NCBI RefSeq assembly: GCF_000948985.2
Contig: NZ_CP059733.1
Location: forward strand, 1 to 64,000
Reading direction: 5' to 3'
Source of the DNA: Thalassomonas viridans
GTDB taxonomy: Bacteria > Pseudomonadota > Gammaproteobacteria > Enterobacterales > Alteromonadaceae
Length of the DNA: 64,000 nucleotides
The position numbers were made by a program, and so were the translations under genes. This document shows, piece by piece, positions 41,006-49,225 of this stretch. The notes under the pieces are model-generated. The model was not told where the DNA came from. It worked only from the letters and a program-made list of their open reading frames with translations, and made no database searches. The stretch's first letter is position 1. Every line of letters begins with the position of its first letter.

Positions 41006-41479
41006 ATGAAAATAAGTTTGTTTTTACTGGGGTTGGTTTTGTTTGCCGGTGAAGTGGCGGCGGGAGACGTGGTTTATGTCAATGGCGCACGCCATAGCCT
41101 GGAAACCAGCGACTTTACCGATCCGACCCCGGGCAGCATAGGGGTACAACGCTATTATAAAAACCTGGAAGTGATTGGCGGCGAAGCCGGCGGAGAATTG
41201 ATCTTCGATATCGATTTACGGGTCAACGGCGGCGGTGTCTATAACTCACAACTGCCTATGTACCATTACAAAGTCAATTTAATGGCCCTGTGCAACAGTA
41301 CCTTTGTCGGTACCGATAATGCCGAGGCCTATCTGTTTGAAGCCAATAGCGAAATGAAACTGTTTACCAACCGCCTGGTCACCTTTGGCTCCGGCTGCAA
41401 CAAGGTCACCTTAATGGCGACCGTATGGATGGAAGACAGCGAGCTGGAGCTGAATATTTCTATAGCCGAACCTTTTTAA
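41006..41479 (+). CDS. Secreted beta-rich paralogue family, short divergent member 4
   Basis: 157 residues from ATG 41006, which gives a signal peptide of about 19 residues (MKISLFLLGLVLFAGEVAA); an ATG 12 bases earlier is also possible. Family blocks are VVYVNGARHSLETSDF, GGELIFDIDLRVNGGG, ALCNSTFVGTDNAEAY, GCNKVTLMA and LNISIAEPF. Together with member 3 it forms an intermediate subgroup: the NxTxxGxDxxxAY block replaces both the type 1 and the type 2 versions. A spacing of 35 bases to the next start suggests one operon. Confidence 0.75.
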   Translation: MKISLFLLGLVLFAGEVAAGDVVYVNGARHSLETSDFTDPTPGSIGVQRYYKNLEVIGGEAGGELIFDIDLRVNGGGVYNSQLPMYHYKVNLMALCNSTFVGTDNAEAYLFEANSEMKLFTNRLVTFGSGCNKVTLMATVWMEDSELELNISIAEPF

Positions 41480-41514
41480 GCGCCGGGAATTTTAAGGTAT
41501 TACAGGGAGTTTAT

Positions 41515-42030
41515 ATGAATCTATATAAAAGTGTCTTCGCCGCTTCTTTGCTGCTGACGAGCACAAGTTTGCTTGCCGCCGGTGTGGTTTATGTCAGCGG
41601 CAGTAAATACACCATGAATAAGGCGGATTTCCTGCAATCGGGAAATAACTATACCGCTTATCTGCAGGTTGACGGCGATACCGGGCAGCAGCTGATTTTT
41701 GACGTTGACGCCAGGGTGGCCGGTCTTGGCAAAGAATCCCCGGAAAAAGACTGCAACACCAGTTGTCATTACAAGGGGCCGGTGGATTTCCGTTACGTGG
41801 TGGAAATGCAGGTCAGTTGCAGCGGCATCGCCATCGGCTCGGAAATGGATAACCGTAACGAGCTCAATGATACCTGGGTGGACGACAGATCCCGGGAGGT
41901 GAAATTGCTGGTGGACAATACCCTGACGACAGGGGGCAATTGCCAGCAGTTGCAAGTGGATGTCAAGGGCGTGGATGTCGACACCATAGAAACGATAGAG
42001 CTGGATGTGCTGGTTGGCGAAGTCTTCTAA
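41515..42030 (+). CDS. Secreted beta-rich paralogue family, type 1 (member 5)
   Basis: 171 residues from ATG 41515 (CAGGGAGTTTAT site); the longer frame upstream runs through the previous gene's end and is rejected. Signal peptide about 1-22. VVYVSGSKYTMNKADFLQSG, GQQLIFDVDARVAGLG, a CNTSC loop, VSCSGIAIGSEMDNRNE, REVKLLV, GGNCQQLQVDVKG and LDVLVGEVF are clear type 1 blocks. It is the first full type 1 copy of the array and the most similar to member 1. It ends 37 bases before member 6. Confidence 0.8.
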   Translation: MNLYKSVFAASLLLTSTSLLAAGVVYVSGSKYTMNKADFLQSGNNYTAYLQVDGDTGQQLIFDVDARVAGLGKESPEKDCNTSCHYKGPVDFRYVVEMQVSCSGIAIGSEMDNRNELNDTWVDDRSREVKLLVDNTLTTGGNCQQLQVDVKGVDVDTIETIELDVLVGEVF

Positions 42031-42067
42031 GGCACAGGACGTTGGATATTTTAATAAGGATTACAAA

Positions 42068-42694
42068 ATGAAAATAATAAATAGCATATTTATGGTTGTG
42101 TTAACCCTGATCTTATTGCCTTTAACTGCCCAGGCATATGAGCAATTGCCTGTTGTTGAAGATGGTTATAGCGCGCAGCTTTATTGCGAATGCCTGTATC
42201 TGGAAAAGACACAGGAAGAGGACTCTGCCCATATCAACCGCCCTATTTGTGACGATCTCTATCCCATAATGCAAGAGCCGGAATTGGCGCAGGTGAATGC
42301 TGTCCTTGAGCCTATCTATATTGGTGGCGTGCTCTATCAGCTGGATAAAGCTGATTTTACCCCGGTTTATAATGAACGCTGGCTTTTCCCTCCTTGTGAT
42401 GGCGAGCCTATCCTGATCAAAACCCTGGCAGGTTATACCGTCAATATTCCGGTCGACGGTGATTACGGTCAGAATCTGATTTTTGATATTAACGGCCGTT
42501 CTGACGGTAAGGTTATGTCCCTAACCACCACTTGTGGCTCATTCACCGCCACGGATTCCGGCGATAAATATATTATCTCCAAGCAGATGAATACCAACGG
42601 CAGCTGCACCAACATGGAACTGAAGTTCAGTTTTACCAGTTCTACACCGCCGGCATTGATAGATCTCAGTGTGCTGATCGCCGAAGTTTTTTAA
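42068..42694 (+). CDS. Secreted beta-rich paralogue family, type 2 (member 6)
   Basis: 208 residues from ATG 42068 (AAGGATTACAAA site), signal peptide about 1-23. A variable N-terminal extension with cysteines (CECLYLEK, PICDDLYP) precedes the domain, which is the mark of type 2. The domain reads PIYIGGVLYQLDKADFTPVY, GYTVNIPVDGDYGQNLIFDI, NGRSDGKVM, TCGSFTATDSGDKYIISKQM, GSCTNMELKF and LSVLIAEVF. The CGSF/GSC pair replaces the type 1 CNG/GNC pair at the same place in the fold. Confidence 0.8.
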   Translation: MKIINSIFMVVLTLILLPLTAQAYEQLPVVEDGYSAQLYCECLYLEKTQEEDSAHINRPICDDLYPIMQEPELAQVNAVLEPIYIGGVLYQLDKADFTPVYNERWLFPPCDGEPILIKTLAGYTVNIPVDGDYGQNLIFDINGRSDGKVMSLTTTCGSFTATDSGDKYIISKQMNTNGSCTNMELKFSFTSSTPPALIDLSVLIAEVF

Positions 42695-42765
42695 GTTAAT
42701 TCGGGACTAAGGGGCTTGTGTCCCTTAGCCCCGGAAATGGACAGTTTTTATTAAATGGATACTTT

Positions 42766-43299
42766 ATGAAAAGTCATGTTTGCTTCTCACTTTTGTTGGC
42801 CCTAGTTTTGTCATTGCTTTTTAGCTCATCTGCCAGTGCCAATTACCACTGCATGTCTACGGGGCCGGTTTTGGATCTGCAACCCCAGGAACAGGAAACC
42901 TCTGCCCAGGCGGTTCCGGTTGAACCTATTTATATCGGCGGCACCCTGCACCGTTTCACTAAAGCCAATTTCACCCCTATGTATGAGTATGTTGAATACC
43001 CTACCCCCTGCGAAGTGATCCGTATCCGCAAGCTGACGGGTTATACCGCCACTATTCCGGTATACGGCGACAACGGCCAGCAGTTGATCTTTGATATTAA
43101 CGGCCGCTCCGACGGTAAAGTAATGACGCTGACCGCCAGTTGCGGCAGTTTCAGCGCCACGGACAGCGGCGACAAGTATGTGATGTTCAAACAGATGACC
43201 ACCAACCAGAGCTGTACCAGCATGAAGCTGACTTTTGCCGCCAGCGGCGCCGAAGCCGGCATGATTGAATTAAGCGTGCTGATCGCCGAGGCATTTTAA
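42766..43299 (+). CDS. Secreted beta-rich paralogue family, type 2 (member 7)
   Basis: 177 residues from ATG 42766, chosen because it begins a proper signal peptide (MKSHVCFSLLLALVLSLLFS, cleaved near SASA). The extension is short and has a single Cys. PIYIGGTLHRFTKANFTPMY mixes the type 1 TLH and type 2 TP-Y motifs. GQQLIFDINGRSDGKVM, SCGSFSATDSGDKYVMFKQM, SCTSMKLTF and LSVLIAEAF follow. The DNA of the core is very similar to that of members 6 and 9, which suggests recent duplication. Confidence 0.8.
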   Translation: MKSHVCFSLLLALVLSLLFSSSASANYHCMSTGPVLDLQPQEQETSAQAVPVEPIYIGGTLHRFTKANFTPMYEYVEYPTPCEVIRIRKLTGYTATIPVYGDNGQQLIFDINGRSDGKVMTLTASCGSFSATDSGDKYVMFKQMTTNQSCTSMKLTFAASGAEAGMIELSVLIAEAF

Positions 43300-43331
43300 G
43301 CGGGCATTTTTAATGTGATTAAGGATGAAAA

Positions 43332-43940
43332 ATGAAAAAGATCGCGAAAACCCTGGCGGGACTGGCGCTTGTCTGGCTGCTGCCCTTTGGCCTGATGGCA
43401 AATGAGGTTGCGGCGGATGCCGGTTTTGTTGAAGCCCCCGACTATGCCGAGCTGGCGTTAAAGAATTGCGGCTGCGAAGAGGCCCATCCTATCTGCGACG
43501 ACGTGCCGTTAGCGCAGGCGGTGGCGGCCGAACCGGCAGATACCGACAAGTATATTGATCCTATTTTTGTCGACGGTGTTTTATACCGGCTAAGCAAAGG
43601 CGACTTTGCCCCTATCTATACCGAACGTGAGTTTGAGTGCGAAGACGGACCCTATGTGCTTAAAACCTTAGTGGGCTACGGGGTAACCGTGCCGGTTGAG
43701 GGGGATATCGGCCAGGAGCTGATTTTTGATATCAACGGCCGCTCTACAGGTAAAAACATGAACCTGTCTGTCAGCTGCGGTTCCTTTAACGGCAGGGATT
43801 ATGGCGACAAATATAATATCACCAGACAAATGACGACAAACGGCACCTGTACCAGCTTGGAGGTAAAGCTGCTTTATTTTACCGGCGGTTTGCCGCCGCA
43901 AAGCATAGAGCTGACGGTATTGATTGCCGATCCTTTTTAA
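43332..43940 (+). CDS. Secreted beta-rich paralogue family, type 2 (member 8)
   Basis: 202 residues with an ATTAAGGATGAAAA site and a signal peptide about 1-23 (ends GLMA). A 55-residue extension carries an NCGCEEAHPICDD Cys cluster. The domain is PIFVDGVLYRLSKGDFAPIY, GYGVTVPVEGDIGQELIFDI, NGRSTGKNM, SCGSFNGRDYGDKYNITRQM, GTCTSLEVKL, LTVLIADPF. Asp for Glu in the final ADPF is unusual. It lies 32 bases after member 7. Confidence 0.8.
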   Translation: MKKIAKTLAGLALVWLLPFGLMANEVAADAGFVEAPDYAELALKNCGCEEAHPICDDVPLAQAVAAEPADTDKYIDPIFVDGVLYRLSKGDFAPIYTEREFECEDGPYVLKTLVGYGVTVPVEGDIGQELIFDINGRSTGKNMNLSVSCGSFNGRDYGDKYNITRQMTTNGTCTSLEVKLLYFTGGLPPQSIELTVLIADPF

Positions 43941-44017
43941 CACCCGGTTATGACCGGGGTAGCGGTTGTGGCAGTAAGCTATCCCGGCTTTTTACTTAAA
44001 AAAGTGGTTGTAATGAA

Positions 44018-44545
44018 ATGAAAATATTTTCTGTTTTGCGTGTTTTACCCTTGTCCCTAAGTTTGCTTTATGCCGGGGTTGCCGGCGCCGGCGAAGCGGA
44101 CTCCTGCTGTAGCCTGGATAAGCTGCTGCTTGACGATGAAACTTTAAGCCAAACCCAGGGGGCGGTGGATCCGCTTTATATCGACGGCGTGCTGTATCAG
44201 CTAAGCAAAGAGGATTTTACCCCTGTCTATATTTCCCACTATATCCAGGCGGGCCGCGAACGCATCCGGGTTGAGCGCCTGGTGGCCTATACCCTGTCGA
44301 TTCCGGTGTACGGCGATATCGGGCAGGAGCTGCTTTTCGATATCAACGGCCGCTCCGACGGATACAGCATGAACCTGAGCGCCAGCTGCGGCACCTTCAG
44401 CGCCAGCGACAGCGGCGACAAATATGTTATCTCCAAACGTATGACTACAGCCCAAAGCTGCACCAGCATGCGGCTGTCGTTTACGGTGAGCGGCTCGCCC
44501 CCGCCGTCGATAGATTTGAGCATCCTGATTGCCGAGGCTTTTTAA
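44018..44545 (+). CDS. Secreted beta-rich paralogue family, type 2 (member 9)
   Basis: 175 residues, signal peptide about 1-24 (ends GVAGA). The extension is short with a vicinal CC pair (ADSCCSLDK). The domain follows type 2: PLYIDGVLYQLSKEDFTPVY, YTLSIPVYGDIGQELLFDIN, GRSDGYSMNLSASCGTF, SASDSGDKYVISKRM, SCTSMRLSF, LSILIAEAF. The ribosome-binding site is weak (GTGGTTGTAATGAA), unlike the strong sites elsewhere in the array, so its yield may be lower. Confidence 0.78.
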   Translation: MKIFSVLRVLPLSLSLLYAGVAGAGEADSCCSLDKLLLDDETLSQTQGAVDPLYIDGVLYQLSKEDFTPVYISHYIQAGRERIRVERLVAYTLSIPVYGDIGQELLFDINGRSDGYSMNLSASCGTFSASDSGDKYVISKRMTTAQSCTSMRLSFTVSGSPPPSIDLSILIAEAF

Positions 44546-44615
44546 CCTTAGGAAGAAGCCCGGTTGCAGTGCCGGCCGGCGCCGGTGTTAATTTAACTTT
44601 TTATATGGAAGAACG

Positions 44616-45197
44616 ATGAAATTTATCAAACTGGCATTACTGATCACCCTGGCTGTTTTTTGCGGCCGCTCCCTGGCAGATACCGTGTATGTCAACGGCA
44701 CCCTGCACACCCTGGCCAAAAGCGACTTTGTCCGGTCCGGCGATAACTATATCGCCTATATAGATGTGGTCGGCGATTTCGGCCAGCAGCTGATTTTCGA
44801 TATTGACGCCATAGTCGGCGGCGACGGCTATCAGGAAGTCACTTATGTGACTGAGGTCGGCGACCGCTGTATCCGCTGGAACGGCAAGAAAACGCCGGAC
44901 TTTTCCACCTGTATCCAGTTTAACCTGATTGAAGTGCCGGTTTATTCCAATGACTTCAGGTATGTGACCGAGTTGCAGGTAACCTGCAACGGTCTCGCCA
45001 TCGGCTCGGATATGGATAACAAAAACGCCCTGGTTAACGGCCAGGTGACCGACACTTACCGTGAAACCAAGCTGTTGGTGAACAACCAGAAAAGTACCGG
45101 CGGTAACTGTCAGCAATTAAAGGTTGAGGTTAAAGGGCTGGAGCTGGCGAGCATCAATAACATCTCCCTTGATGTCTTGATTGCCGAAGCCTTTTAA
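44616..45197 (+). CDS. Secreted beta-rich paralogue family, type 1 (member 10)
   Basis: 193 residues, signal peptide about 1-21 (ends GRSLA). It starts a block of three closely similar type 1 genes. VYVNGTLHTLAKSDFVRSG, GQQLIFDIDAIVGGDGYQEV, a variable loop with two Cys (DRCIRWNGKK, FSTCIQ), FRYVTELQVTCNGLAIGSDM, DNKNALVNG, REVKLLV-like RETKLLV, GGNCQQLKVEVKGLEL and LDVLIAEAF. No N-terminal extension. Function unknown. Confidence 0.8.
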   Translation: MKFIKLALLITLAVFCGRSLADTVYVNGTLHTLAKSDFVRSGDNYIAYIDVVGDFGQQLIFDIDAIVGGDGYQEVTYVTEVGDRCIRWNGKKTPDFSTCIQFNLIEVPVYSNDFRYVTELQVTCNGLAIGSDMDNKNALVNGQVTDTYRETKLLVNNQKSTGGNCQQLKVEVKGLELASINNISLDVLIAEAF

Positions 45198-45258
45198 CCC
45201 GGGCTGTGGGCGTTAACAGCATTGCAGTATTTTTAGTGGTTAATTTTAAGGATAAAAA

Positions 45259-45837
45259 ATGAAGTTTATTTCAGTTGTAGCAGTAGCCGCGGGTTTATTT
45301 TCCGGGATGGCGGCGGCCGACACCCTGTATGTCGGTGGTACCTTACATACCCTGGCCAAGTCCGATTTTGTGCAATCCGGCAATAACTACACCGCTTATA
45401 TCGATGTGATCGGCGACCACGGCCAGCAACTGGTTTTTGATATCGATGGCACCGTCGGCGGCCAGGGATATCAGGGGGTGACATACCGCCAGGAAATCCG
45501 CGGCTGTAACCTGTGGGAAAACAATGTCAAAGGCCGCGACTATTCCACCTGCCTGGTGCCCAACTATGTGCAGGTGCCTGTGTATTCAAATGAGTTTCGT
45601 TATGTGGCCGAGCTGCAGGTAACCTGCAACGGCATCGCCATCGGCTCGGATATGGATGATAAAAATGCCCTGGTTAACGGCAAGGTCAGCAATGAGTACC
45701 GGGAAGTAAAATTGCTGGTGAGTAACCGGCGCACCACAGGCGGTTACTGCCAGCAGCTGAAAGTGCTGGTTAAGGGGCTGGAGCTTGACAGCATCAGCAA
45801 TATTTCCCTGGATGTTTTGGTTGGCGAAACCTTTTAA
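45259..45837 (+). CDS. Secreted beta-rich paralogue family, type 1 (member 11)
   Basis: 192 residues with a TTTTAAGGATAAAAA site shared with members 12 and 16. Signal peptide about 1-20 (ends GMAAA). Blocks are LYVGGTLHTLAKSDFVQSG, GQQLVFDIDGTVGGQGYQGV, FRYVAELQVTCNGIAIGSDM, DDKNALVNG, REVKLLV, GGYCQQLKVLVKGLEL, LDVLVGETF. The loop between the second and third block (GCNLWENNVKG...YSTC) is where it differs most from members 10 and 12. Confidence 0.8.
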   Translation: MKFISVVAVAAGLFSGMAAADTLYVGGTLHTLAKSDFVQSGNNYTAYIDVIGDHGQQLVFDIDGTVGGQGYQGVTYRQEIRGCNLWENNVKGRDYSTCLVPNYVQVPVYSNEFRYVAELQVTCNGIAIGSDMDDKNALVNGKVSNEYREVKLLVSNRRTTGGYCQQLKVLVKGLELDSISNISLDVLVGETF

Positions 45838-45894
45838 GGCAACCGTGATTTCTCCGGGATAAAACTCCCGGACGCAATTTTTAAGGATAAAAAA

Positions 45895-46488
45895 ATGAAG
45901 TTTGTACCTGCATTGGCATTAGCCGCAAGTTTAGTTTCCGGTATGGCAAGCGCCGCTGACACAGTTTATGTCGGCGGCACCCTGCATACCCTGGCCAAGT
46001 CTGATTTTACCCGGTCCGGCAACAATTATACCGCCTATATCGATGTGATCGGCGATCACGGCCAGCAACTGGTGTTTGATATCGACGCCATTGTCGGCGG
46101 TCAGGGCTTTCAGGAAGTCACCTATACCAGCGAGACTTTCTGTGTCGCCTGGGTGGACGGCAGCGGTCAGCTGATTATCTCGCCGGACGGCGAAGACGAA
46201 TGTGTTCAATACTACACCCATGAAACCGCCCATTATTCCAATGACTTCCGCTATGTCGCCGAACTTCAGGTGACCTGTAACGGTATCGCCATAGGTTCGG
46301 ATCTGGACCATAAAAATGAGCTGGTCAACGGCCGGGTGACGGACAAATACCGGGAGGTGAAGCTGCTGGTGGACAAACAGCGTAATACCGGCGGCAATTG
46401 CCGGCAACTTAAGGTACAGGTCAAAGGACTGGATCTGGAATCTATCAGTAACATTTCCATGGATGTGTTGATAGCCGAGCCCTATTAA
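45895..46488 (+). CDS. Secreted beta-rich paralogue family, type 1 (member 12)
   Basis: 197 residues, the third of the 10-12 block, with the same TTTTTAAGGATAAAAAA site as member 11. Signal peptide about 1-20 (ends GMASA). VYVGGTLHTLAKSDFTRSG, GQQLVFDIDAIVGGQGFQEV, FRYVAELQVTCNGIAIGSDL, DHKNELVNG, REVKLLV, GGNCRQLKVQVKGLDL and MDVLIAEPY. It ends in Tyr, not Phe, so the last residue is still aromatic. The variable loop is acidic (SPDGEDECVQYY). Confidence 0.8.
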   Translation: MKFVPALALAASLVSGMASAADTVYVGGTLHTLAKSDFTRSGNNYTAYIDVIGDHGQQLVFDIDAIVGGQGFQEVTYTSETFCVAWVDGSGQLIISPDGEDECVQYYTHETAHYSNDFRYVAELQVTCNGIAIGSDLDHKNELVNGRVTDKYREVKLLVDKQRNTGGNCRQLKVQVKGLDLESISNISMDVLIAEPY

Positions 46489-46558
46489 CCGTATCCGTTA
46501 AATAACCGGTTTGATAATCCCTGTTGCGGGGATATCAAGCCGCTTTCAGGGAAGAGAG

Positions 46559-47149
46559 ATGAAAAAAGTACTTATATTATTTATGGCCTTGATCCCGGCA
46601 TTGTTACTTAGCACAACAGCCAGGGCCGGGCAGGATAATGTTATCACCTGCTCCTGTTACGCTTACCCGGAACCTGTGTTACGGGCCGGTATATTGCCTT
46701 GTTTGAGTCCGGATTTTTCCGGTGAAGAGCTTCCCGTTGCCGGTAAACTCCGGGTAAAGCAGGCACCTATTTATATTGGCGGGGTTGTTTATAAGCTTGA
46801 CCGGGAAGATTTTATTCCGGTTTACCAAAAATATGCCCTGGACCCTTTATGTGATGACAATCCTGTATTGGTGCGGCATTTGACCGGATATAAAACCAAT
46901 ATTGAGGTACTGGGGGATTATGGCCAAGAGTTGCTGTTTGAAATCAGCGGCCGTTCCGGCAACAAAGTGATGCGCCTGAGCGTAAGCTGTGGTGAATTCA
47001 CTGCCTCAGACCGGGGAGACAAGTATGTGATTTCAAGGGCGCTGGCGACAGATCAAAGCTGTACCAATATGGAGCTGGAGTTTGCCTTTAATGACGGCAT
47101 GGCCGCAACCGATATTGAGTTAAGTGTGGTGATTGCCGAAGCATTTTAA
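46559..47149 (+). CDS. Secreted beta-rich paralogue family, type 2 (member 13)
   Basis: 196 residues from ATG 46559 (AGGGAAGAGAG site); the longer frame upstream adds a non-signal sequence and is rejected. Signal peptide about 1-23 (ends TTARA). The extension has CSCYAYPEP and one more Cys. The domain is PIYIGGVVYKLDREDFIPVY, GYKTNIEVLGDYGQELLFEI, SGRSGNKVMRLSVSCGEF, TASDRGDKYVISRAL, SCTNMELEF, LSVVIAEAF. With member 14 it has FEISGRS in place of FDINGRS, so these two form a type 2 subgroup. Confidence 0.8.
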   Translation: MKKVLILFMALIPALLLSTTARAGQDNVITCSCYAYPEPVLRAGILPCLSPDFSGEELPVAGKLRVKQAPIYIGGVVYKLDREDFIPVYQKYALDPLCDDNPVLVRHLTGYKTNIEVLGDYGQELLFEISGRSGNKVMRLSVSCGEFTASDRGDKYVISRALATDQSCTNMELEFAFNDGMAATDIELSVVIAEAF

Positions 47150-47207
47150 ATAATATTTTAATTGACCATTGGGGCTAAAGCCCCGGAACAAGGATAAGAA
47201 GTAAAAA

Positions 47208-47948
47208 ATGAAAATAATAAGTCTTGTGATTTCCTGGCTGTTTTTACCTGTGCTTGCTTTTGCTCATGAAACAAGCAATGAAGCATATCTGCTGCCCCAA
47301 ACCGGTTGTCCCTGTTACCTCATTAAAGCAGAAGAGGCGCAGGCACAGCTTGCTTCTGTCGGTCTTACCCCGGTTGGTCCGGATTATCCCGGCGGACCGA
47401 TAGAAATTATCGACCCCGGGGAGCAGCTTATCCCTATCGAGCCGATAGACCCCTGCCTGCCCTATCCTGTTGTTGCGCCCGAGCCGGAATTAACCGAGGT
47501 GGAAACCTATGTCGATCCGATTTACATCGGCGGTGTTATGTATAAGTTAACCAAAGCCGATTTTACCCCGGTATACCGGATAGACTATATCTACCGCCCC
47601 TGCTCTATTCCCGAGCCGGTATGGGTGCTGACCGGATATAAAACCACGATCCCGGTGAACGGCGATTATGGCCAGGAGCTTAACTTTGAAATCAGCGGCC
47701 GCAGCGACGGCACCGAAATGGCGCTGCAGGCCCGCTGCGGCGATTTCTCTGCTGCGGACTCCGGCAGCAAATATTTCATCTCTAAAACTATGGTTACCAA
47801 CCAGACGTGCCAGAGCATGCAGCTGACTTTTTCTTTCGACGGCGGCGGTAATTTGCCGCAACCGGTTGCGGCAGGCGCCGAACCGCTTGGCAGCAGCTAC
47901 GGACCTTCGTTGATCGAACTAAATGTCATTATTGCCGAGGCTTTTTAG
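47208..47948 (+). CDS. Secreted beta-rich paralogue family, type 2 (longest, member 14)
   Basis: 246 residues, signal peptide about 1-19 (ends VLAFA). The N-terminal extension is the longest in the family (about 85 residues), rich in Pro/Gly/Glu with CPCYL and PCLPYP. An extra loop (about 205-228, Pro/Gly-rich) is inserted before the last strand. The domain reads PIYIGGVMYKLTKADFTPVY, GYKTTIPVNGDYGQELNFEI, SGRSDGTEM, RCGDFSAADSGSKYFISKTM, TCQSMQLTFSFDGGG, LNVIIAEAF. The site is AAGGATAAGAAGTAAAAA. Confidence 0.8.
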   Translation: MKIISLVISWLFLPVLAFAHETSNEAYLLPQTGCPCYLIKAEEAQAQLASVGLTPVGPDYPGGPIEIIDPGEQLIPIEPIDPCLPYPVVAPEPELTEVETYVDPIYIGGVMYKLTKADFTPVYRIDYIYRPCSIPEPVWVLTGYKTTIPVNGDYGQELNFEISGRSDGTEMALQARCGDFSAADSGSKYFISKTMVTNQTCQSMQLTFSFDGGGNLPQPVAAGAEPLGSSYGPSLIELNVIIAEAF

Positions 47949-48023
47949 GGAAATAAGGCGGTTTTACAGCAGTGCCGCCAGCCCAGGTACTGCACTTAAT
48001 AACAATAAGATTAAGGACAACAA

Positions 48024-48569
48024 ATGAAAAAAACGATTTTGGCGTCGGCCCTGCTGATGTCGGTATTAAGCGGCGCGGCACAGGCGGATACGGTTTATGT
48101 TAACGGCGCCCTGCACACCCTGAGCAAAAGCGACTTTGTGCAATCCGGTAACAATTATACCGCCTACATAGACGTGGTGGGGGATCACGGCCAGCAGTTG
48201 ATCTTTGATGTTGATGCCGTGGTCGGCGGTTACGGCTACCAGCAAATTACCTACCAGAGAATCTGCCTGCAGATGGGCCCCCATGGCTGCACGGAGCCGG
48301 ATATCCGCGAGATCATCTCTGACGATTTCCGCTATGTGGTCGAATTGAATGTAACCTGTAACGGTATTGCCATAGGTTCGGATATAGACAATAAAAACGA
48401 GCAGGTCAGCGGCCGGGTCAGCAACAAGTACCGGGAAGTGAAATTACTGACCCGGAAAAACACGGCCACCGGCGGCAATTGCCGCCAGCTTAAAGTGCAG
48501 GTAAACGGCCTGGAGCTGGGCAGCATCAGCAATATCGCGCTGGATGTGCTGGTTGCCGAAGCCTTTTAA
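48024..48569 (+). CDS. Secreted beta-rich paralogue family, type 1 (member 15)
   Basis: 181 residues, signal peptide about 1-21 (ends GAAQA). It starts the last type 1 block. VYVNGALHTLSKSDFVQSG, GQQLIFDVDAVVGGYGYQQI, a loop with two Cys (ICLQMGPHGC), FRYVVELNVTCNGIAIGSDI, DNKNEQVSG, REVKLLT, GGNCRQLKVQVNGLEL, LDVLVAEAF. The DNA of its opening is close to that of member 10. Site: TTAAGGACAACAA. Confidence 0.8.
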   Translation: MKKTILASALLMSVLSGAAQADTVYVNGALHTLSKSDFVQSGNNYTAYIDVVGDHGQQLIFDVDAVVGGYGYQQITYQRICLQMGPHGCTEPDIREIISDDFRYVVELNVTCNGIAIGSDIDNKNEQVSGRVSNKYREVKLLTRKNTATGGNCRQLKVQVNGLELGSISNIALDVLVAEAF

Positions 48570-48651
48570 GGCGGCAGCTTAAGCCTGTAACAGCAAATTT
48601 TTCAGGGCGCTCTTTATTTGAGTGCCAGCATAAGCAACACAAGGAAGAAAA

Positions 48652-49209
48652 ATGAAAAAAGCACCTTATTTACTGGCGTTATTACTGCCGGTGTTTTCCT
48701 CGGCCGCCCTGGCGGATACCGTGTATGTCGGCGGTACTATGCACACCTTAAACAAGGCGGATTTTAGCCAGTCCGGCAACAACTACACCGCCAATATCGA
48801 TGTTATCGGCGATTACGGCCAGGAATTGATTTTTAATGTCGACGCCAAAGTGGCGGGCAAAGGGGCGCAGGATGTTCACCGGGAATGGCGCTGCCTGTTG
48901 CCCCGTAACGCCCAGCCGGGCCAGTGGTGTGCCGAGCCTGACTGGTTGATCACCTATGATCAGGATTTCCGTTACCAGGTGGAAATGAAAATTACCTGTA
49001 GCGGTATTGCCATAGGTTCGGATATGGACAATAAAAATGAGCTGGTCAACGGTTTTGTTGCCAACAAAGACCGTGAGGTGAAGCTGCTGGTTAATAAAAG
49101 GATCACCACGGACGGTAACTGTCAGCAATTGAAGGTAGAAGTGAACGGGGTTGACGTTAAGGCTATCGATAATATCGACCTGAACATGTTCATTGTTGAA
49201 GAGCACTAA
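48652..49209 (+). CDS. Secreted beta-rich paralogue family, type 1 (member 16, lacks C-terminal Phe)
   Basis: 185 residues, signal peptide about 1-21 (ends SAALA). VYVGGTMHTLNKADFSQSG, GQELIFNVDAKVAGKGAQDV, a Cys/Pro-rich loop (CLLPRNAQPGQWC), FRYQVEMKITCSGIAIGSDM, DNKNELVNG, REVKLLV, GNCQQLKVEVNGVDV. It ends LNMFIVEEH, so it is the one member without an aromatic last residue. If the terminal aromatic matters for export or assembly, this copy should behave differently. The next gene starts 16 bases later. Confidence 0.8.
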   Translation: MKKAPYLLALLLPVFSSAALADTVYVGGTMHTLNKADFSQSGNNYTANIDVIGDYGQELIFNVDAKVAGKGAQDVHREWRCLLPRNAQPGQWCAEPDWLITYDQDFRYQVEMKITCSGIAIGSDMDNKNELVNGFVANKDREVKLLVNKRITTDGNCQQLKVEVNGVDVKAIDNIDLNMFIVEEH

Positions 49210-49225
49210 TTTTTAAGGATAAAAA

